DNA of 64,000 nucleotides from Stomoxys calcitrans (Eukaryota; Arthropoda; Insecta; Diptera; Muscidae): positions 177,304,944 through 177,368,943 of the forward strand of contig NC_081555.1 of assembly GCF_963082655.1 (NCBI RefSeq), in the 5' to 3' direction. This document shows, piece by piece, positions 56,310-64,000 of the stretch. A program made the position numbers and the translations under genes. Each line of letters begins with the position of its first letter. Position 1 is the stretch's first letter. The notes below the pieces were generated by a model that ran no database searches, had not been told where the DNA came from, and worked only from the letters and a program-made list of their open reading frames with translations.

Positions 56310-57245
56310 CTCAATAATAGAAGGTTGCGTCTGACAACCTTAATGTCAAAATATGCTCGACTTAGAATGCCACATTAAATGTTGTTCTTACTTCGACTAT
56401 TGCTCTGAGTCGGTAATTGATTATTGCCCCACTTGGTAATTCCGATCACTGCATTGTTTCAGTGTCCTTTTCGTATTCTGCTCTTCGCACCGCCTATTCC
56501 CAACCCCGTTAGACTAGGCTCAATAAATTTTTCCACCATTTTAATGGAACTGTGATGTAAATGTCGCTGCGGAAATGGTGGAGGCAGTAATTTTAATAGG
56601 AATGAGATCGTTCATTCCAACTTAGAATTTAGGGTTAAATCAAATTATAAAATTTGGTTAAACCGGGCATGCAGAAATGCTGTCAGATCAAAAGAGGAAT
56701 TAGGGTCTGAAAAGGAATGCCAATACTGAAGAACTTCGTGTGCCGAAGTATTTAAACACGAAAAGTTTCTTTACGAACAGCGCCTACGTGCTAAAGCTTT
56801 TGCTTCTCCAAAGTGGAAGGAAGACCTTTTAGTCATTCGTAAAAAGAATAAAGGGTAACCCATCGACAATCCCAAGCCTTGTTAGGCTCATCACTGCCTG
56901 AAAATTCTTCCCCGCCGTTTAGCAATCGACAATTTCCTGTGATTAAAAGTGTATCCAGTTCGATGCCTCAGATATTATATCTAACACGTGCAGTTAAAAG
57001 GGTCCGTGCGGATCTCGTCGGTAATGAATCTCGTCCACTACGTAACCCTTTCAACCTTGAATAATGTGCGGGAGTTTTCCCGGTGCGTTAAATGGTTGCG
57101 AACGTCCATTCCATCCCCAAAAAGGAGATGACGTCAATTGCGATATGCTCCACGTCCTCCAAGGTTATGGAGAGCATGTTTAACCACCACCTTGTGAGGT
57201 ACTTAGAGCGATAGAAAGTATGGGTTCCGCAGTAATCGCTCGCTG
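56310..57245 (+). pseudogene. Non-LTR retrotransposon fragment, same family as 51700-52495
   Basis: In broken frames the sequence reads HCIVSVSFSYSALRTAY (end of the endonuclease region, about 56455), RNAVRSKEELGSEKECQY (about 56670), EVFKHEKFLYEQRLRAKAFA (about 56740), then diverged RT motif 0 sequence, and finally SIPKKEMTSIAICSTSSKVM and LVRYLER near 57110-57210. Several stops and frameshifts are present. The two copies in opposite orientation share the YEQRLR and IPKK ... AICS blocks. Confidence 0.8.
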
Positions 57246-58129
57246 TGTGAAGTGTGGAACATGATTTTTTTATTATTCTTGGCTAACACGTGCATTATGT
57301 GACATTTTAGTTACCCTGTAAACTAAGATAATTTGTGTAAAGTTTTAGCGGTCTCCATTAGTATCTACGGATTGCAATGCCGAATTTGTCATTTTTTTTA
57401 CTATTTTTCCGATAAACAGGTTTGACATGTGATTCAGAAAAAAAGTAGTTGTTGCGTCAAATCAAAAATAATAAAACAACGTAAATTGCAAACGGTGCTT
57501 CAATTCATCTGCCAATGATAACCAAAACTAATCAACAACAAGAAATGAGAGATCTACAGAAGCCAAAAGTCCAGGGTTGCCAAACTAAATATCTGGGCAG
57601 AGAATTGTCAGTATCAGCCGCTGATAAGTTATTGATTTCTCCTTGCGAGAGAAATGTTCACTTTATCGGAACGGTAAATAATAACAACAACAAACCCGAC
57701 TTGTAGGTTGTGTTAGGTTATTACGATGGCAGCCAAAAGACTCAGAGAGTATCAAAGATAATGCAGTGTTTTGGTTGCGCTCTTTGTGTTGTAGATGGCT
57801 ATTGTCCACTTCTTTTCTATTTGAGGAACATTTCGCCAGTCTTAGTTGGCTTTATGAATATCATTCGCCAAAGTGCGAATCCCACACAACGAATCTAATA
57901 TGATTTAAATGACATATGGAATTTTTAGATATATCATGTCAGCTGTTTGGGATGCCAAGCAAAGAAAGATGTTTACTATTAGATATAGTAAGGTTTTAAT
58001 TTTTTTTTTTACTCAATTTATAAATGAAAATAAGAAGGCATTGGGCAGATTTGCTATTAGCAGTCTCTATTATTTATTTAAACAAGTAATAAAAGCAAAC
58101 ACCATTGTTTAATGTAACTTACCTCTTGC
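57246..58129. other. Intergenic DNA, nothing recognised
   Basis: AT-rich. A CAGGGTTGCCAAACTAAATA string at 57573 begins like the CAGGGTTGCCA end noted at 40445-40454, but no paired end was found. Open frames at 57515-58112 are short and unrecognisable. Confidence 0.35.
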
Positions 58130-58600
58130 GGGAGAGAATTCGGGTCGACGCAGTCCGAGTTAGGGGCGTGGGTGACGAATGCGCATGCAACCCTGTGGAA
58201 CAGCGAAACGGTCGGTAGGACGGCGAAAATCCTATGGGGGATCCAGATCTTGAAAAGACGAGGCTATTACTGAAAGCAATCAAGCAGGAGGTCGGTAAAG
58301 CTTTGGGTATCGTAATAGGACACATAGGACTACGAGCTCACTTATGCAAAATCGGTGCGGCAAATGATGTCATGTGTAGGGCATGTGGAGAGATGATGAG
58401 ACGTTGAAGCATTTCCTATGTCATTGCCCGTTTTCGCGTCTAACAGATACCGGCACTTAGGTGGGGCCACAATACCACACTTGAACCAACTAAGGGGCGT
58501 GGCATGGAAAACAATTAAGGAATTTGTAAGTAGCACGGAATATGTGTAACTCAAGAGTTTGCTTAAACGGCAATCAAAATATATGTAAATGGATGTTAGT
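58130..58600 (+). pseudogene. LINE 3' coding end (RNase H-side C-terminus with Cys/His cluster)
   Basis: In broken frames the plus strand reads CRTAKILWGDPDLEKTRLLL, KAIKQEVGKALGIVIGHIGL, RAHLCKIGAANDVMCRACGE, and after a one-base frameshift DETLKHFLCHCPFSRLTDTG. This C..C(x)nHFLCHCP cluster after a GH..L segment is the usual C-terminal end of I/R1-like insect LINEs. No polymerase domain is attached on the left, so this is a 5'-truncated copy. Confidence 0.83.
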
Positions 58601-58607
58601 TTACATG

Positions 58608-59350
58608 TATCTGGGGGGGTCGCTACGACCCCAAAACCCCCTAAAATAGGCTTATTGGATGATAATGACAATATGGGGCTCGAATGAAAGGTATTCGGGA
58701 GCAGATTACGAATATAGTCAGTAAGGAGGTATAGGCTATATAATTTGTTGATATTGGAAGTGGGGCGGACCCTCCCCCGTTACCCCAAAAACGCCATCCA
58801 AAATCAAAAGTGGACCGATAAGGACAACATGGGTATTGAATGAGAGATATTGGAGAGTAGAATACAAATATGGTATAAAAACTTGAATTTAAGTATCCAA
58901 GGGGTCGTCCAACCCCAAAAAATGCTCCAATTAGACATATTGGACGTACATATCAATATGGGACTCAAATGAAAGGTATTCGGGAGTAGACTACGAATAT
59001 GACATAAAAAATGAGGTCAAAGTTATTGATGGTCACCCCATCGCCGATAAGCCTGCCAAATGGGAATATTACTCGATCATAGCTTGATGAAGCTCAAATG
59101 AAAGGCTTTTGAGGGTAGATTACGAATATGACATTAAACTTTGTGTCCAAAAATCGAGGTGGTGCTTTAAGTCCAATAGGTTATTTGACCCATTAAAACA
59201 ATGGGAAATCAAATTTGTGCTCAAGTGGCAGATGTGATATGGCGCACAACCCTCATATAGACGCCCTCCACCAAACGGCTGTTTACACCAAGCATGACAA
59301 TATGGGGTTAAATTAAAGGTATGAGGTTGTGGACTGGGAATCTGATGTCT
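58608..59350 (+). repeat. Second long dispersed repeat, copy 3
   Basis: At least five ~115-bp units carrying GACAATATGGGGCTCGAATG, AAAGGTATTCGGGAGCAGAT, TACGAATATG and a C-rich ACCCCAAAAA block. The sequence preceding it includes a CTGGGGGGGTCGC run. Same family as 23036-23950. Confidence 0.78.
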
Positions 59351-59582
59351 TTATCATATATATAGTGGACTAACTTAACCCAAAACAGTTGATCAGTCAT
59401 AATGATCTAAGAGGAAACTGTGTGAGATTTAATAGTAAAAACTATCGCCACCTCCCTAAATGTAAAGACTGACAAATTAGTTATTTACCACAGAAAATCG
59501 TTTAATATGGCAATTTGATTTGATTTTAAAAAGACTAAATGATGACTATTTAATAGGTAGAATAGTAGCACTAAAATTTAAG

Positions 59583-59654
59583 TTAGCGCCATCTACTGGC
59601 TGTTTTCAAATAAATTTAGTTGATGCAATGAAAACAGCCAGTAAATGGCGCTAA
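59583..59654. other. 72-nt near-perfect hairpin
   Basis: Arms 59583-59608 (TTAGCGCCATCTACTGGCTG, then TTTTCA) and 59629-59654 are complementary at 25 of 26 positions, with a 20-nt loop. It lies in a gap between two blocks of the second long repeat, so it could be the core of that element, a small palindromic insertion, or a precursor-like RNA fold. Transcription is unknown. The left arm, inverted, holds AGATGGCGC, similar to the insect CTCF core. Confidence 0.85.
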
Positions 59655-59794
59655 TTTGATGAAGCAAAACTGAACAGAAAGTCGGCAGAGTTGTCAAAAT
59701 TGATCGTACAGCATTTATCTTCGTTATGACTTCGTTGCCTTTGTTTGCGGGACTATTTTTTAACTTTACCCCTCTAAGACGGGCCTTAACAATA

Positions 59795-60200
59795 ATTTTC
59801 AAAAAATACCAGATCTTGGAGATGGGTAGAGCGATTTAAGCAAAATTTTGTTGGCACACTTACAAAATCAAATTTTTTTGTCACAATCTGAGGTGGAATG
59901 CCTAGGAGGGCCGCCCAATCCCAACACCCGTCAAACGGATTTATAGACTAATCACTACAATATGGGTATCAAACTAAAGGTATTTGAGAGTAGAAAGCGA
60001 ATCTGAATCCAAATGTGGGACTCAGTGTTTCGAGGGTCACTCCACCCACAAAAAACCCCTCAAATCGGACATATTTACCGACCATGGCAGTATGGATCTT
60101 AGATGAAAGGTCTTTGGGAGTAGAGCACGAAATTGATTTAAACTTTTGAGACAAAGTGTTTGGGGAGCCACCACACCCAGCAGAGCGGGCCGGGCTCAGC
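59795..60200 (+). repeat. Second long dispersed repeat, copy 4
   Basis: CCAGATCTTGGAGATGGGTA matches the leader of copy 1 (GCCAGATCTCGACGATGGGT). Two to three units follow with ACATATTTACCGACCATGGC and GATGAAAGGTCTTTGGGAGT. It ends in GC-rich AGAGCGGGCCGGGCTC text. Confidence 0.75.
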
Positions 60201-61568
60201 TATATCGTATATAGACGAATCTGGATTAGAGTGATTTTTCATTCGGCAGGGTTTCTTTTCTTTTCTGCTAACTCCAACAAATCAATGTGCTTTGGCAACT
60301 CTTGTTAAGACTGGCGGTAAACCGTACCAGCACTAACCTTGTCGCAAGTCCGCTTTAATGTTTTCTAGCACCATTTTTGTAAATGCATGCATGTACCTTG
60401 GCCCGGCATGGTGATGGGGTGTGTTTGCAGTTTCTTTTTTTCTTCTTCTTCATCATCTTCAATTCAATTCCATTCAATGCAATTGGTTGTGATTCGTTTT
60501 GGTTGCTGTGTTAATTAAAAGTCTGTAATTATCATGTTGGTTTTGTTGTCGATAATGTTGTTAATTTTAATTAGTTGCAGCAATAATGCTACTTGCTTAC
60601 TTGTGTCTACGTAGTTTCTTGGATGCCGCCGCCGCCTTCGTCATCGATAGTACGTACTATTAGTTATAGTAGAAGTAGGTTGGTGTAGGCTTAGACTGAT
60701 TGATATCAATCACTTGGTTGACTACTTTTACCCCATAATGCCATGGCAAAGTGCTATAAAATCTAGAGCTTCGTATATACGATGCTAAGAAATTGATTTT
60801 ATTTTATCATAACAAATTACACTTAATGACATTTGTATTTTACTAAAAGACTTTAATTGTTAATTGCCACTCCACTCCTTATTCATTAACTGCCTACCAC
60901 TCGGGCACCGCCCTCCCTCCCTCACCCCCTCCTATGTTTGCCTTTTGCAAATTATTGACAATTTATTAAGAAACGTAAATTACAAGTAATTTGTCATTTA
61001 AGCTTGTAGCAGCGAGCGCCCGCTCCGCTCCACACAGTAGCAGTGGCCACAGCAAAGGAATGTTAAAGCAGTCGCTTTTCCATGAGTTATTAAATATAAT
61101 TAACATTTTGTATTTGCAAGTATGTTCAAGTAGTTTTTAGTGTTTTTCCGTTTTGTTTTTTTTTTTTTTTTTTTTTTGCTGAAAACTAGTTTACCAGCTA
61201 AACATTTTGTAATCATATATAGATATCGCTACAAAATATTTTATCTATGAATCTAAAGTTAGCACAAAAACAAAAACAAAAAAAACAATTGTAAGACTGT
61301 CACAAAATCAAATGAAACAGAAAAAAAAACAAATTTCCAATAAAACCTGGTCTTAAAAAAATATGGTAGCCACCTCACGAATTCAAAGCATTTTTTGTAA
61401 TTAAATAAAATTTTATAAATGTCGCTTGTCCAGTGATGCATTAATTGAATAAGCACTTTGGCGTCTGTTCGTGGCGAGGGGGAAGGATACCTAACACATC
61501 ATTAGTCATATGACATAGAGGTTTAAAAACAAGTATTTGAGTTTAATAGTTTACCGTAACCATAATTA
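60201..61568. other. Intergenic or intronic DNA, nothing recognised
   Basis: Low-repeat region with simple sequences only (GCCGCCGCC near 60626, poly-T at 61156-61177). No coding signature. Confidence 0.4.
61156..61177. repeat. Poly-T tract, 22 bp
   Basis: Uninterrupted run of T. It could be the reverse-strand poly(A) tail of an unrecognised retro-insertion or plain slippage; nothing beside it supports the former. Confidence 0.85.
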
Positions 61569-62907
61569 AGCTAAGTACGACCGGGCCGAATTTTATGTAC
61601 GCTCCACAATAGTTGTTAAGTTCTTTGCCCTGAATTTCTTAATAGGCAAAAATGGATAATAGATCAGGATAGCTATGCTATTGAAGCTACATCAGGTTTG
61701 GATCGAATCAGGCCATACTTGATTTGGATGAGGCAGATCATAATAGAAGTCATTGTGCAAGATTTCAGCAAAATCCGATAAGACTTGTGTCCTCTAGAGG
61801 CTCAAGAAGATATCGTTGTGCAAAATTTCAGCCAAATCTGATAAGATCTGTGCTCTTTAAGGGCTCATGAAGTAAAACCGGAATCGGATTGGTATATATG
61901 GTACCTATATTTGCTAATGTACCGAATCAGATCATACTTGGCACGTATATTGAAACTCATTAGAGAAGTCATTGTGCAAGATTCAGCTAAATCGGCTAAG
62001 AAAAGCGCCCTCTAGATGCTCAAGAAGTATAATCGGGAGATTGGTATATATGGGACCTATATTTGCTTATGAACCGATTCAGATCATACTTGGCACGTGT
62101 ATTGTAACTCATAAGAAAAGTCATTGTGCAAGGTTCAGCTAAATCGGATAAGACCTGCGCCCTCTAGAGGCTCTGGAAGTATAATCGGAAGATTTTTATG
62201 CAAAATTTCAGCCAAATCTGATAAGAACTGCACCCTTTAAGGGCTCAAAGCAAAATCGGGAGATTGGTATATACGTCACCTATATTTGCTAATGTATCGA
62301 TTCACATCATACTTGGCACGTATATTGAAACTCATAAAAGAAGTCATTGTGCAAGATTCAGCTAAATCGGATAAGAACAGCGCCCTCTAGATGCTCAATA
62401 AGTATAATCGAAAGATCGGTTTATATGAGAGCTATATCAATTTATGAACCGATTCAGATCATACATGGCAAGTATATTGAGAGTGGTTGAAAAAGTCATT
62501 GTGCAAAATTTCAGCCAAATCGGATAAGAATTGCGCCCTTTATAGAGCTCATGAAGTAAAATCGGGCGATCGGTTCATATGGGAGCTTTACTAGGGTTTG
62601 AATAGAATCGGACCATACTTGGCACAGTTGTTGAGAGTCCTAGAAGAACTCATAGTCAAAGTCAAAATTTCAACTCGGGTAAGAATTGCGCTCTCTAGAG
62701 GCACATGAAGTTTAATCGGAAGATCTGTGCAAAACATCTTCGAAAGTTAGAGGGCTTTCGACAGACGGAGGAACAGACAGACAGATAGATAGATGGATAT
62801 GGGTAGATTGACTTCAAAATAAGATGACGATGAAGAATATATATATATATATATTTATGGAGCCTTAGACGGATAGTGGTATACCCCCATCATTTGGTGG
62901 AAGATAT
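61569..62907 (-). repeat. Long dispersed repeat, copy J, expanded to ~1.34 kb
   Basis: Termini as in copy B (GCTAAGTACGACCGGGCC at one end, TACCCCCATCATTTGGTGG at the other). The interior holds about nine units instead of four or five, with repeated AGATTGGTATATATGG, TTTGCTAATGTACCGA, ATCATACTTGGCACGT and GTCATTGTGCAAGATT blocks, so unit number has grown by internal duplication. An (AT)n run lies at about 62838-62852. Confidence 0.85.
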
Positions 62908-63423
62908 AAAAAAAATATAGTTACACAAACAAATTCTATAAAATCATAAATCTTTTATTTCCACATTTCTTAGAAACCAAAAATCCAATGATATGTGTCG
63001 ATGTGTGCTTCAGGCCATTAATGTACTTTATTTACAAAATGTCAGCCTAATTGGCTGGAGTCTGGCAAACCACCGGCCCATTTAGATTTTGAACATTTTC
63101 TTTACAAAAAAGATTAGAATTTTTTTCAGATAAGAAAAATTAAATGAATAAAAAAAAATCATTTAAAATTTTTCTAAAAATTCAATATCTATTAATAAAA
63201 AATAAAATTAAAAAAAAAAAAAATTTCTAAAAAAAGATTTAAAACTTGTCTAAAAAAATATTTGTTTCCAAAATATAAAATATTTTTTTCTAAAAATCTT
63301 GTCTAAAAAATATTTGTTTCAAAACAAAATGTTTTTTCTAAAAAAAAATAGTTTTCTAAAAAGATTTTAAAAAAATATTAAAAATGTTTCTAAAAGGAAA
63401 GAACAATTTAAAAAATAAAAAAC
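62908..63423. repeat. AT-rich low-complexity filler
   Basis: From about 63100, TTCTAAAAA and TTGTCTAAAAAATATTTGTT recur irregularly (for example around 63248-63272 and 63298-63322). No other feature was seen. Confidence 0.5.
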
Positions 63424-64000
63424 AAGTTATAAAATTGGGAGATCTGTTTATATCATATATCTGTTATGTACCGATTCGGATCATATTTAACACGTATGTT
63501 AAAGGTTATACAAGAAGAAGAATAATATGGAGATCGGTTTATGTAGGAGCTATATCAGGTAATGAACCGATTTGGGCCATACTTATCACAATTATTATGG
63601 TCAAACCAAAACACTTTATGCAAAATAATAGCCAAATCGGATGATAATTTCGCTCTATAGAGACTCAAGAAGTCAAGATCCGAGATCGGTATATATGGGA
63701 GCTATATCAGGTTATAAACGGATTTAGGTCATACTTTGCACAGTTGTTGGAAGTCGAAATAAAACACGTAGTACAAAATTTCATCCATATCGGTTAAGAA
63801 TTCCGCTTAAGAATTCAAGATTCCGGATCGGTTTATATGGCAGCTATATAAGAACATGGTCTGATATAGCACTTTAACACGAATACTTTCACACTAATAG
63901 AAAGTATTCGTGCAAAATTTCAAGCGCCCAACTTTATTCCTTCCGAAGTAAGTGTACTTTCGAAAAACTGACGGACAGGGCTAAATCAACTTAGAATGTC
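63424..64000 (-). repeat. Long dispersed repeat, copy K, running off the right edge
   Basis: Begins inside an internal unit (GGGAGATCTGTTTATATCAT) and shows three to four units (TGGGAGCTATATCAGGTTAT, CACAGTTGTTGGAAGTCG, GGATCGGTTTATATGGCAGC). It continues into the family's left-end text in reverse (GTACTTTCGAAAAACTGACG). The terminus lies beyond the window. The short open frame at 63384-63644 is a by-product. Confidence 0.82.

Noticed and set aside
40445..57592. CAGGGTTGCCA strings at 40454 (minus strand) and 57573 (plus strand) as paired hAT transposon ends
   Set aside because: They are 17 kb apart, lack a detectable 8-bp duplication, and have no transposase between them; chance or independent fragments are more likely.
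1..64000. CRISPR arrays, bacterial operons, ribosomal RNA or intact tRNA genes
   Set aside because: None seen. Regularly spaced repeats here are minisatellites or internal units of dispersed repeats, and tRNA-like text belongs to SINE heads or a relic.

Overview
This is eukaryotic, AT-rich insect DNA. The host is most likely a higher (cyclorrhaphan, probably calyptrate/muscid) fly. I infer this from very short introns (58-71 bp), proteins that read as close relatives of Drosophila HisRS and Rad23, a tRNA-derived SINE, and long dispersed repeats of a style I associate from memory with Musca/Stomoxys-type genomes. No species assignment was computed. I see no bacterial operons, CRISPR arrays, rRNA genes or intact tRNA genes.

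The left 4 kb is the gene-dense part. The last five exons of cytoplasmic histidyl-tRNA synthetase run off the left edge (1-1541, +). An orphan exon encoding a basic, AT-hook-like, proline-rich N-terminus follows (1951-2306, +). A complete intronless Rad23 gene lies on the opposite strand (2595-3764, -). A second, shorter intronless Rad23-type gene lies at 19593-20393 (+), divergent from the first. It keeps the UBL, first UBA and XPC-binding/STI1 domains, but it has an acidic tail where the second UBA domain should be. These are the only four protein-coding loci I can support.

From about 5.4 kb to the right edge the window is repeat-rich and gene-poor. It holds: (1) decayed non-LTR retrotransposon pieces (about 6.0-8.26 kb -, 31.5-32.3 kb +, 34.7-35.1 kb -, 40.9-41.2 kb -, 51.7-52.5 kb -, 56.3-57.25 kb +, 58.1-58.6 kb +); (2) a tRNA-derived SINE family with about a dozen copies, four in informative settings (a perfect 13-bp target duplication at 21.7 kb, insertion into a tandem duplication at 35.3 kb, SINE-in-SINE nesting at 47.1 kb, and disruption by a 204-bp Harbinger-like MITE at 55.8 kb); (3) a long dispersed repeat with internal ~135-bp periodicity (8.3, 11.4, 22.5, 27.1, 61.6 and 63.4 kb plus diverged relatives); (4) a second long repeat with ~110-bp internal units (23.0, 26.2, 58.6 and 59.8 kb); (5) short repeats ending in CAA runs; (6) a 237-bp mariner-type MITE at 50.0 kb with one solo end at 5.4 kb; and (7) minisatellites and simple repeats. 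Stretches such as 13.6-16.9, 36.0-38.3, 41.4-44.9, 47.6-51.7 and 52.5-55.7 kb look like intron or intergenic DNA without recognisable coding exons.

I found no complete novel multi-gene system. The observations most worth following are the UBA2-less Rad23 paralogue, a 72-nt near-perfect hairpin at 59583-59654, the orphan AT-hook exon, paired 15-bp and 18-bp minisatellites around 29.2-30.0 kb, and the nested mobile-element insertions that give relative ages.
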